A DNA stretch of 7,094 nt, from NCBI GenBank assembly GCA_900547505.1, contig URGY01000085.1, positions 1 to 7,094 of the forward strand, read 5' to 3'. The translations under genes were made by a program, and so were the position numbers. Source of the stretch: an uncultured Collinsella sp. (lineage in GTDB: Bacteria > Actinomycetota > Coriobacteriia > Coriobacteriales > Coriobacteriaceae). Below are positions 1 through 4,843 of the stretch, in pieces. The notes under the pieces are model-generated. The model had not been told where the DNA came from, ran no database searches, and saw nothing but the letters and a program-made list of their open reading frames with translations. Within the stretch, counting starts at the first letter, position 1; the number at the start of each line of letters is the position of its first letter.

Positions 1-48
1 CGAGATGCAGCGTAGTCTCGTGGGCTCGGAGATGTGTATAAGAGACAG
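1..48 (+). other. Illumina Nextera i7 adapter (sequencing artefact)
   Basis: This is non-genomic sequence. Bases 30-48 (AGATGTGTATAAGAGACAG) are the 19-bp Tn5 mosaic end used in Nextera tagmentation, and bases 15-29 (GTCTCGTGGGCTCGG) are the read-2/i7 primer part. Bases 1-6 (CGAGAT) match the end of the P7 oligo, which leaves 7-14 (GCAGCGTA) as the 8-base sample index. From memory this is the reverse complement of index N721. The parts come in the order of the commercial adapter, so this is library sequence left at a contig end rather than a transposon. Genomic sequence starts at 49. A GTG at 34 gives a false start for the downstream reading frame. Confidence 0.97.
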
Positions 49-492
49 ATGCTCAACGATCCCGACGGCGCTACCAAGGGTATCAATTACCTGCTTCCCA
101 TCCTTATGATGGCTGGCGGCGGCCAGGTCGGTGCCGGTTTGGCGCTGTACTTTAAGACCAAGAACGCCAAGCTCAAGAAGTACGTCGCAGAGTCCATTCC
201 CGTTGGAATCCTGGGTGTGGGAGAGCCTCTGATGTATGCTGTTACGCTGCCGCTCGTTCGTCCGTTTGTGACGGCCTGCCTGGGTGCCGGATTTGGCGGC
301 GCGCTCGCGGCGCTGCTTCACATCGGCACGGTTTCTCAGGGCGTTTCCGGTCTGTTTGGCCTGCTGATCGTCGTTCCTGGCCAGCAGCTCGGCTACGTTG
401 CCGCTATGCTGCTTGCCTATGCCGCCGGCTTTGTCCTGACGTGGTTCTTCGGTGTCGACGAGCAGAAGATCAACGAGTTCTTTGGCGAGTAG
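49..492 (+). CDS. PTS sugar transporter EIIC domain, C-terminal fragment (5' end lost)
   Basis: This is the last 147 residues of a membrane permease of the phosphotransferase system, which imports a sugar and phosphorylates it using PEP-derived phosphate. The fragment shows several hydrophobic segments and a GVGEPLMYAVTLP stretch. That stretch matches the G-x-x-EP-x-x-Y signature of EIIC proteins of the glucose/sucrose/beta-glucoside/MurNAc superfamily, where the Glu helps bind sugar. The protein ends shortly after the last membrane segment (WFFGVDEQKINEFFGE), so no EIIA domain follows; the whole protein was probably an EIIBC or EIIC. The 5' part is missing because the sequence is joined to a Nextera adapter at base 49; the five codons before it come from the adapter. 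Since mupG follows, a MurP-like MurNAc or MurNAc-GlcNAc transporter is the best guess, but substrate cannot be read from this fragment. Confidence 0.85.
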   Translation: MLNDPDGATKGINYLLPILMMAGGGQVGAGLALYFKTKNAKLKKYVAESIPVGILGVGEPLMYAVTLPLVRPFVTACLGAGFGGALAALLHIGTVSQGVSGLFGLLIVVPGQQLGYVAAMLLAYAAGFVLTWFFGVDEQKINEFFGE

Positions 493-500
493 TTTGATAT

Positions 501-527
501 CGCGAGCCGTGTTGCTCGGGGCTCGCG
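501..527 (+). repeat. Hairpin just after the PTS gene
   Basis: The arms CGCGAGCC (501-508) and GGCTCGCG (520-527) form a perfect 8-bp stem with an 11-nt loop, 8 bases after the PTS stop codon. No T tract follows, so it is not a classical terminator. It could stabilise the 3' end of the mRNA. Confidence 0.5.
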
Positions 528-559
528 GTGCGCGGCAGATTTCTTGATGCTATGGTTGT

Positions 560-593
560 GCCGGCGGGGCTAACTGCTCCGCCGGCCTTTTTT
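560..593 (+). terminator. Rho-independent terminator between the PTS gene and mupG
   Basis: The 11-bp stem pairs 560-570 (GCCGGCGGGGC) with 576-586 (GCTCCGCCGGC), with one G-U pair and a 5-nt loop, and is followed by six T (588-593). It is a strong intrinsic terminator by shape. Unusually, its T tract runs straight into the mupG ribosome-binding site (AAAGGAG, 594-600), so it sits in the mupG leader as well as behind the PTS gene. Confidence 0.85.
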
Positions 594-609
594 AAAGGAG
601 CGTTGAAGC

Positions 610-1662
610 GTGAAAACGGGTATTTCGATTTATCTTTCCAGCCCTCTGCAGGATATTGAGCGGACGATTGAGCGTGGTGCCGCGGCGGGTGCGCGCTATG
701 CGTTCACCTCGCTGCATATTCCCGAGGATGGGGGAGCGGCGTATGCCGATAAGGTCCGTCATGTGCTGTCGCTGCTTTCCGCCCGCGGCATTGCGCTCAT
801 TGCCGATGTGGGGCCTCGCACGTGCGATTTGCTCGGGCTTGAGCGCATTGAGGACCTGCGCGATCTGGGGTTGGAATACCTTCGTTTGGACTATGGCTTT
901 AGCGCCCAGCGGGTCGCGGAGCTGTCCGGTGTATTTCGCATTGTGGTCAATGCATCGACGGTGAGTTCTGATGAAATCGCATCGTGGCGTGAGGCCGGTG
1001 CCGATGTGACTCGTTTTGCCGCCTGCCACAATTTTTACCCCAAGCCTTATACCGGTTTAGCTCTTGAAGATGTTGCTCGGACGAATCTTCGTCTTGCGGC
1101 GCTTGGGTTCGAAATCATGGCTTTTGTGCCGGGTGATGCTAACGTTCGCGGGCCGGTTTTCGAGGGACTGCCGACGGTCGAGGCGCAGCGCGGTCGCGCG
1201 TCAAAGGTTGCTCTCAATATGCTTGAGCTTGCACATGGCGCCGATTGCGACATTGTGTTGGTCGGCGACCCCGATCTATCCGATGCGGGCTGGGCGCAGT
1301 TTGCTCAAGTTTCCGCCGGATACGTGGACCTGCAATGCGAGCTTGAGCCCGGTTATGCCTATGTGCGCGGGCAGATTCATCACGACCGGCCCGACTCGAG
1401 TGTCCTCATCTTTAGGTCTCAGGAGTCACGTACGAAGCTTAAGCCGGATTCCGTGCCGACGGATGCCGGAGCCGGCCTGCCGCGAAAGGCGGGGTCGATC
1501 GCTGTGAGCAATAGCGGATATGGGCGCTACGAAGGCGAGCTTGAGATTGCGCGGGTCGATCTTCCCGGTGACGAGCGCATGAACGTTGCGGGCCATATCA
1601 CGCCCGAGGCAATGGAACTGCTGCCGTTTATCAAGCGCGGATTCGGGGTACGGTTCGTTTAA
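610..1662 (+). CDS. mupG: MupG-family 6-phospho-N-acetylmuramidase (DUF871 TIM-barrel protein)
   Basis: In Staphylococcus aureus this family cleaves MurNAc-6-phosphate-GlcNAc, brought in by a PTS, into MurNAc-6-P and GlcNAc in the cytoplasm. The 350 residues fit the family's usual length of about 350-365. Visible family features are the N-terminal barrel strand (GISIYLSSP), YLRLDYGF near residue 95, HNFYPKPYTGL (140-150), FVPGD (172-176), RGPVFEGLPTVEAQR (180-194) and, in the C-terminal cyclophilin-like domain, YGRYEGEL (304-311). The start is GTG at 610, preceded by AAAGGAG with 9-nt spacing. No signal peptide is seen, as expected for a cytoplasmic enzyme. The upstream PTS permease supports a cell-wall sugar recycling role. 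The etherase MurQ, which would act next, is not in this window. Exact substrate is inferred from the family. Confidence 0.85.
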   Translation: MKTGISIYLSSPLQDIERTIERGAAAGARYAFTSLHIPEDGGAAYADKVRHVLSLLSARGIALIADVGPRTCDLLGLERIEDLRDLGLEYLRLDYGFSAQRVAELSGVFRIVVNASTVSSDEIASWREAGADVTRFAACHNFYPKPYTGLALEDVARTNLRLAALGFEIMAFVPGDANVRGPVFEGLPTVEAQRGRASKVALNMLELAHGADCDIVLVGDPDLSDAGWAQFAQVSAGYVDLQCELEPGYAYVRGQIHHDRPDSSVLIFRSQESRTKLKPDSVPTDAGAGLPRKAGSIAVSNSGYGRYEGELEIARVDLPGDERMNVAGHITPEAMELLPFIKRGFGVRFV

Positions 1663-1754
1663 CGTGTGACCCGCGGGCTACAATTGGCCCATCATACGAA
1701 GGCGCCTCGTGTGGCGTGTGCCTGCGTTGGCCGATCTATATTCGGAGGATTCCC

Positions 1755-2114
1755 ATGACCGTACTGTTTGTTGAATATCCCAAGTGCTCGACCTGTAAGA
1801 AGGCCAAGGCATGGCTGGACGAACATGGGGTAGAGTATATCGATCGCGATATCGTTTTGGATAATCCCACGGCTGATGAGCTTGCGACCTGGATTGCTCG
1901 TTCGGGGCTGCCGGTGCGGCGTTTCTTTAATTCGTCGGGCATGAAATATCGAGAGCTGGGCCTGAAGGTGCGTCTGGATGCGGGTATGACGGATCGAGAG
2001 TGCTACGAGCTGCTGGCGACCGACGGCATGCTGGTCAAGCGTCCGCTGCTGGTGGGGGACGACTTTGCGATTCCCGGCTTTAGGGAATCGACTTGGGCCG
2101 AGGCGTTGCTGTAG
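1755..2114 (+). CDS. ArsC/Spx-family thioredoxin-fold protein
   Basis: The 119-residue protein belongs to the ArsC-like thioredoxin superfamily, which includes arsenate reductases, Spx/MgsR regulators and the YffB/YusI proteins. The N-terminus reads VEYPKCSTCKKAKAWL, giving a redox-type CxxC at Cys11 and Cys14. The later KRPLLV segment (about residues 96-101) carries the family's conserved Arg and cis-Pro region. Length is typical (110-130). ATG at 1755 was chosen over an in-frame GTG at 1716 because GGAGGA (1744-1749) lies 5 nt before it and homology begins there. A CxxC occurs in both Spx and YusI-type members, so arsenate reduction cannot be assumed: no ars transporter or regulator is adjacent. 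It is probably a stress-related thiol protein. It stands alone between mupG and a convergent gene. Confidence 0.85.
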   Translation: MTVLFVEYPKCSTCKKAKAWLDEHGVEYIDRDIVLDNPTADELATWIARSGLPVRRFFNSSGMKYRELGLKVRLDAGMTDRECYELLATDGMLVKRPLLVGDDFAIPGFRESTWAEALL

Positions 2115-2118
2115 CGGC

Positions 2119-2304
2119 TGCGGAAAGTGCGACCCGGAATTCGCTTCCAGAATGGGATGCACTTTCCCAAAGTGGCCGGTTGCGGAAAGCACGTCCCATT
2201 CTGAGCTTCGATTGTGGGATACGGTTTCCGGTTGAGGGCTCGACGGGAAAGTGGGGACCAGTTTGAGCTTGAAATCTGGGACGCACTTTCCGCCGGCGGG
2301 CCTG
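2119..2304. repeat. Three tandem 62-bp imperfect palindromes in a convergent gap
   Basis: Three copies start at 2119, 2181 and 2243. In each, GGAAAG of the left arm (2122, 2184, 2246) and GGGA of the right arm (2154, 2216, 2278) are exactly 62 bp from their counterpart in the next copy. The consensus is close to TGCGGAAAGTGCGTCCCA, about 16 central bases with GAGCTT or CGCTT, then TGGGAYGCACTTTCCG. Copy 1 pairs 13 of 14 positions between 2122-2135 and 2154-2167. Copies 2 and 3 have more mismatches. Copies 1 and 2 agree at about two thirds of the first 50 positions. The array begins 5 bases after the stop of the ArsC-like gene and ends 6 bases before the stop of the convergent gene. No good T tract follows, so a standard terminator is not evident. 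Confidence 0.85.
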
Positions 2305-2310
2305 CCTCAG

Positions 2311-2721
2311 TCAGTCCGCCAGCTGTGCCCATTCGTGCGGATCGTAGACCTTTACGTGTTTGTTGGGCTTGCCGCTCCAGTACTCCTCGTCCATAAAGGG
2401 CAGATATGCCTGAACGCCGGGGCAGATAAAGGGAATCCGCTGCTGTTGCAGTCGCTCGCGCTGGCGCTGCTCCAGGTGCGCCTCGGATATGACGGTTGGC
2501 ATGCCGGACAACTCGACGAGGCTTGCCTGGATTCGCTTAAGGTCGGGGAGTCCCGCGTGCCATGACATCCGCATGATCAAAAAGGATGCACGGCGGTATT
2601 TTGCCTGCACCACAGTAATGGCGGGGCGCAGTGTGGGATGGATTTTGTCCCGTTCGGGCCAAAGGTCGGCAGTGATCTCAAGGCCCAGGGTCTCCCATAG
2701 GTAATCAAGCTCTTCGTCCAT
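2311..2721 (-). CDS. Uncharacterised protein resembling the sensor half of a MarR-like regulator
   Basis: The function is not established. The 136-residue protein has no signal peptide or membrane segment. A segment at residues 95-109 (RIPFICPGVQAYLPF), preceded by a helix rich in Gln/Arg, recalls a conserved IPFIVPG-x-Q-x-x-PFL motif that I remember from Firmicutes proteins annotated as MarR-family or wHTH regulators. In those, an N-terminal domain of this kind is followed by a DNA-binding winged helix. Here the protein ends 27 residues after the motif, so the DNA-binding half is absent, by truncation or because this is a stand-alone form. The ATG at 2721 has a modest GAGG about 5 nt upstream. 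Its stop codon lies 7 bases from the palindrome array it shares with the convergent ArsC-like gene. Coding is likely; the family link is from memory. Confidence 0.7.
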   Translation of the reverse strand: MDEELDYLWETLGLEITADLWPERDKIHPTLRPAITVVQAKYRRASFLIMRMSWHAGLPDLKRIQASLVELSGMPTVISEAHLEQRQRERLQQQRIPFICPGVQAYLPFMDEEYWSGKPNKHVKVYDPHEWAQLAD

Positions 2722-2783
2722 GGCGCCTCGATATCTACGCGATCATTGATACTTCGATTGTGTTGCCTGGTGCTATCGTTTTC

Positions 2784-2817
2784 GCGGTAGAATCTGCCAA
2801 CGGTTGACGGCTACCGC
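2784..2817. repeat. Inverted repeat in the 2722-2924 spacer
   Basis: GCGGTAG (2784-2790) and CTACCGC (2811-2817) are perfect inverted 7-mers around a 20-nt centre. They lie 63 bp upstream of the minus-strand gene start, in a non-coding stretch of roughly 200 bp with no other clear feature. They could be an operator or a transcribed hairpin, or chance. A weak minus-strand promoter (TTGGCA at 2795-2800, GATAGC at 2772-2777, 17-bp spacing) overlaps it, which would suit an operator, but its -10 is poor. Confidence 0.35.
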
Positions 2818-2886
2818 TCGCGGCGTTTTGCCCTTCGTGTACAGCGGTCGGCTTCACAGGTCCTTCACGGGTTGGACTAAATTAGG

Positions 2887-2921
2887 CCAATTTGACTGAA
2901 TTTCAAAAAAGTCAAAATTGG
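2887..2921. repeat. AT-rich inverted repeat just upstream of the tRNA promoter
   Basis: CCAATTTGACT (2887-2897) and AGTCAAAATTGG (2910-2921) are inverted copies that differ by one extra A, separated by 12 bases. The pair ends 3 bases before the tRNA -35 hexamer, where an UP element or an activator or repressor site would lie. The stretch is much richer in A/T than its surroundings. Confidence 0.5.
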
Positions 2922-2924
2922 GGC

Positions 2925-2953
2925 TTGCGTCACGGCGAGACTTCCCGTATATT
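2925..2953 (+). promoter_or_regulatory. Promoter of the tRNA-Gln/tRNA-Glu operon
   Basis: A -35 of TTGCGT (2925-2930) and a -10 of TATATT (2948-2953) are separated by 17 bp. Transcription would start near 2960, about 38 nt before tRNA-Gln, leaving a leader to be removed by RNase P. It is the best sigma-70-type promoter upstream of the tRNAs. Confidence 0.7.
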
Positions 2954-2997
2954 TCTTTCTCGCGCAAAGGCACAGCCGAGCGCAGCGATGCAGTCAT

Positions 2998-3071
2998 TGG
3001 GATGTCGTCTAATGGCAGGACAGCGGATTCTGGTTCCGTCAATGGGGGTTCGACTCCCTCCATCCCAGCCA
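2998..3071 (+). tRNA. tRNA-Gln (anticodon CTG), CCA encoded
   Basis: A full cloverleaf is visible. The acceptor stem pairs TGGGATG (2998-3004) with CATCCCA (3061-3067), followed by discriminator G and an encoded CCA (3069-3071). The anticodon stem GCGGA/TCCGT closes the loop TTCTGGT with anticodon CTG at 3030-3032, which reads CAG. The T-arm is GGGGG/CCCTC with loop TTCGACT. The U1-A72 first pair is typical of bacterial tRNA-Gln. Confidence 0.96.
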
Positions 3072-3088
3072 TTGCATTTGCTACATAT

Positions 3089-3165
3089 GGCCCGTTCGTC
3101 TAGCGGTTTAGGACGCCGCCCTCTCAAGGCGGAGATCACCAGTTCGAATCTGGTACGGGCTACCA
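3089..3165 (+). tRNA. tRNA-Glu (anticodon CTC), CCA encoded
   Basis: The acceptor stem GGCCCGT (3089-3095) pairs with ACGGGCT (3155-3161), which makes the first pair a G-U wobble. Discriminator A and an encoded CCA (3163-3165) follow. The anticodon stem CCGCC/GGCGG encloses CTCTCAA with anticodon CTC at 3123-3125, which reads GAG. The T-arm is ACCAG/CTGGT with loop TTCGAAT. It lies 17 nt after tRNA-Gln, so the two are surely cotranscribed. Confidence 0.96.
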
Positions 3166-3175
3166 AAATTGAACG

Positions 3176-3203
3176 CCCGGGCCTCGTAAGAGACCCGGGT
3201 TTT
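3176..3203 (+). terminator. Terminator of the tRNA operon
   Basis: CCCGGG (3176-3181) pairs with CCCGGG (3194-3199). After one C-A mismatch the stem continues with CTC/GAG and a GTAA loop. TTTT (3200-3203) follows and is part of a T-rich run. It is placed 10 bases after the tRNA-Glu CCA end. Confidence 0.85.
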
Positions 3204-3212
3204 GTGTATTGA

Positions 3213-3224
3213 CCGTATATACGG
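3213..3224. promoter_or_regulatory. Perfect 12-bp palindrome upstream of the TPR gene
   Basis: CCGTATATACGG is fully self-complementary. It directly follows a possible -35 (TTGACC, 3209-3214), in the 56-bp spacer between the tRNA terminator and the TPR gene. No convincing -10 lies 17 bp from that -35 (3232-3237 is CGTGTT), so the promoter is uncertain. The palindrome could be an operator. Confidence 0.35.
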
Positions 3225-3259
3225 CGCCTGCCGTGTTTCGCTCAGATCGAGGAGTAGCC

Positions 3260-4177
3260 ATGGATCTGCCCATCAGCTTGCAAGACATCACGTATGCCGA
3301 GAACTATCTGGCGCAGGGCGACCTGGCTACGGCGACGCCGCTGCTGGAGCGTCTGGTGGAGCTCGCCGAGGAGTATATCGACGCTGAGTGCAAGACGGAG
3401 GAGAAGCGCCAATACTTTAGCTTCGATAGCAAGTTTGAGCGCTTGGCCTATCGCCGCGTGGAGAAGGATCCGCGCGAGCTCGTGCAGGTCGAGGTGCCGT
3501 TTGACCGCCTGTACTCTGATATGGCGTTTGCCTACATTCGCCAGCAGGATTATGTGAGCGCTCGTAATGCCCTGATGCAGGCTGTGCGTTGGGACCCCAT
3601 GAACTGCAACTATCGCTTGGATTTGGCCGAGCTGTTCCGCGCACTCGAGGACAAGCAGGAATGGGCATCGCTCTCGTTCTCGGTGCTGGAGCGTGCAAGC
3701 GATGGCAAGTGCGCCGCCCGCGCTTACGCCAATCTGGGTCAGTACTTCTTGGAGCCCGAGACCGAGAACGTTTCGGCTGCCGTGGGCTGCGCGCGTCTGG
3801 CGCTGCGCCTGGCGCCCAACGATGCGCATACGACGCGCCTGCTCAACAAGATCCATACCACCTATCCGGATGCCGCTGATGAGAGCGACGACCACGTGAT
3901 GGGTGAATTGGCCCTGCAAGGCGTGCCGACCTCGCCTTCGGCCGAGATTGCCATCTGCCTGATTATGTGTGCGACCGATGCTGCAAGCGACGGCGACAAG
4001 CAGGAGGCGACGCGCCTGACGGTGCGTGCTCGCGACTTGGTGGGCGAGGAGGCCTGCGCGGCGATTATTAAACTGGTGCGCGAGAGCGATGCCGAGCTCA
4101 ATGCCGAGCGCAAGGCAAAGCGCGAGACTGCGGGCTCAAACGCCGATGGAGCCAAGGAGGCCGGCGATGCCCAGTAA
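3260..4177 (+). CDS. Tetratricopeptide-repeat-like protein upstream of smpB
   Basis: The 305-residue protein is predicted to be soluble and mostly helical, with TPR-like helix pairs. The clearest repeat is near residues 88-116 (MAFAYIRQQDYVSARNALMQAVRWDPMN), another near 155-185 ends in LALRLAPND, and a weaker one is at the N-terminus (ENYLAQGDLATATPLLERLVELA). TPRs bind proteins or peptides, so it is probably a scaffold or adaptor; no enzymatic motif is seen. The last 30 residues are a charged, low-complexity Ala/Glu/Lys tail. ATG at 3260 is chosen because AGGAG (3250-3254) lies 5 nt before it; an in-frame ATT-side extension to 3209 would overlap the tRNA terminator zone. The gene overlaps smpB by 11 bases, so the two are cotranscribed and probably translationally coupled. 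Its role beside trans-translation is unknown. Confidence 0.8.
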   Translation: MDLPISLQDITYAENYLAQGDLATATPLLERLVELAEEYIDAECKTEEKRQYFSFDSKFERLAYRRVEKDPRELVQVEVPFDRLYSDMAFAYIRQQDYVSARNALMQAVRWDPMNCNYRLDLAELFRALEDKQEWASLSFSVLERASDGKCAARAYANLGQYFLEPETENVSAAVGCARLALRLAPNDAHTTRLLNKIHTTYPDAADESDDHVMGELALQGVPTSPSAEIAICLIMCATDAASDGDKQEATRLTVRARDLVGEEACAAIIKLVRESDAELNAERKAKRETAGSNADGAKEAGDAQ

Positions 4178-4637
4178 GCGCGAGCGCAAACTCATTTCCA
4201 AGAATCGCTCGGCACATCACGAGTACTTTATCGATGAGACGTTTGAGTGCGGTATTGAGCTGAGTGGCACCGAGGTCAAGTCGATTCGCGAGCGCGCCTG
4301 CCAGATCACCGATACCTTCGCGCTGATCCGCGGCGGGGAGTGCTGGCTCGTCGGCCTGCATATCCACCCTTATAGCCATGGTGGCGTGTGGAATCGCGAT
4401 CCCGACCGTCGGCGTCGTCTGCTGCTGCACCGCAAGGAGATCGACTTTCTTGACGGCAAACTTCGCAACCGTGGTTATGCGCTGGTTCCGTTGGAACTCT
4501 ACTTTAATACCGACGGCCGCGTAAAGCTGCTGCTGGGTCTGGGTTGCGGCAAGAAGCTCTACGACAAGCGCGAGGACATGGCCAAGCGTGATGTCCAACG
4601 CGAGATCGACCGCGCCCTTAAGGAACGCAACCGCTAG
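4167..4637 (+). CDS. smpB: SmpB, tmRNA-binding protein
   Basis: SmpB binds tmRNA (ssrA) and delivers it to ribosomes stalled at the end of broken mRNAs, which frees the ribosome and tags the peptide for proteolysis. The 156 residues match the family's usual 150-160. Visible signatures are KLISKNRSAHHEYFI (8-22), GIELSGTEVKSIR (29-41), a Tyr-x-His-like HIHPYSHGG region, the RRRRLLLHRKEID segment and the basic C-terminal GCGKKLYDKRE then ALKERNR, the tail that enters the empty mRNA channel. The ATG at 4167 is preceded by a strong AAGGAGG (4154-4160) with 6-nt spacing, lying inside the 3' end of the TPR gene. No tmRNA gene is recognisable in the bases after it, although ssrA often lies close to smpB. 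Confidence 0.97.
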   Translation: MPSKRERKLISKNRSAHHEYFIDETFECGIELSGTEVKSIRERACQITDTFALIRGGECWLVGLHIHPYSHGGVWNRDPDRRRRLLLHRKEIDFLDGKLRNRGYALVPLELYFNTDGRVKLLLGLGCGKKLYDKREDMAKRDVQREIDRALKERNR

Positions 4638-4650
4638 GCACTCTGTATAA

Positions 4651-4715
4651 GTTGCGGTGGAATACGGACTGTTTTGCCTGTTTGAGGGGCTATTCAGTCC
4701 CTATTTCACCGCAAC
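4651..4715. repeat. Long inverted repeat (21-bp arms) after smpB
   Basis: The arms are 4651-4671 (starting GTTGCGGTGGAATA) and 4695-4715 (ending TTTCACCGCAAC). Twenty of 21 positions pair, with one G-U and one C-C mismatch. The 23-nt centre holds a further small stem, GCC (4676-4678) with GGC (4688-4690). There is no T tract, and the real terminator lies 44 bases further on. The element therefore lies in the smpB 3' untranslated region, and is unrelated in sequence to the array at 2119-2304. Confidence 0.85.
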
Positions 4716-4758
4716 TGCGGGCGTCTCATCTTTCTTACTGTTCTGACACATATGTCTC

Positions 4759-4792
4759 AAAGGCGGCGTCCGTTATGGGTGCCGCCTTTTTT
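4759..4792 (+). terminator. Terminator of the TPR-smpB operon
   Basis: AAAGGCGGC (4759-4767) pairs with GCCGCCTTT (4781-4789), and a few weaker pairs continue into a small loop. A run of six T ends at 4792. It separates smpB from the flavin reductase gene, whose own promoter I could not place with confidence in 4793-4843. Confidence 0.85.
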
Positions 4793-4843
4793 GTGGGTAC
4801 ATACATTCATGAGGTTCCAACCCGAGCTAGGGGAGTGATCGTT

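Noticed and set aside
34..48. GTG start for the PTS gene at base 34, and a Tn5-type transposon end
   Set aside because: Both lie inside the Nextera adapter; the mosaic end is a library reagent and the upstream half of the gene is simply missing.
1716..1754. Longer ArsC-like protein starting at GTG 1716
   Set aside because: No ribosome-binding site precedes it and family homology begins at the ATG at 1755, which has GGAGGA 5 nt upstream.
2119..2304. CRISPR array
   Set aside because: Only three diverged units exist, repeats are palindromic along most of their length, there are no unique spacers of even size and no cas genes nearby.
2003..2332. Minus- and plus-strand reading frames across the 62-bp repeat array
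   Set aside because: They overlap real genes or follow the repeat periodicity, lack ribosome-binding sites and show no known motif.
2854..3212. Minus- and plus-strand reading frames over the tRNAs, with products containing GVEPPLTEPESAVLPLDDIP and RTRFELVISALRGRRPKPLDERA
   Set aside because: These are the well-known spurious proteins produced by reading tRNA genes on the wrong strand; two complete cloverleaf tRNAs explain the sequence.
4638..4800. tmRNA (ssrA) gene after smpB
   Set aside because: The stretch is too short, contains no tRNA-Ala-like acceptor and T-arm or resume codon region, and is explained by an inverted repeat and a terminator.
4652..4843. Long N-terminal extension of the flavin reductase frame
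   Set aside because: It runs through the inverted repeat and the smpB terminator; the ATG at 4844 has a good ribosome-binding site.
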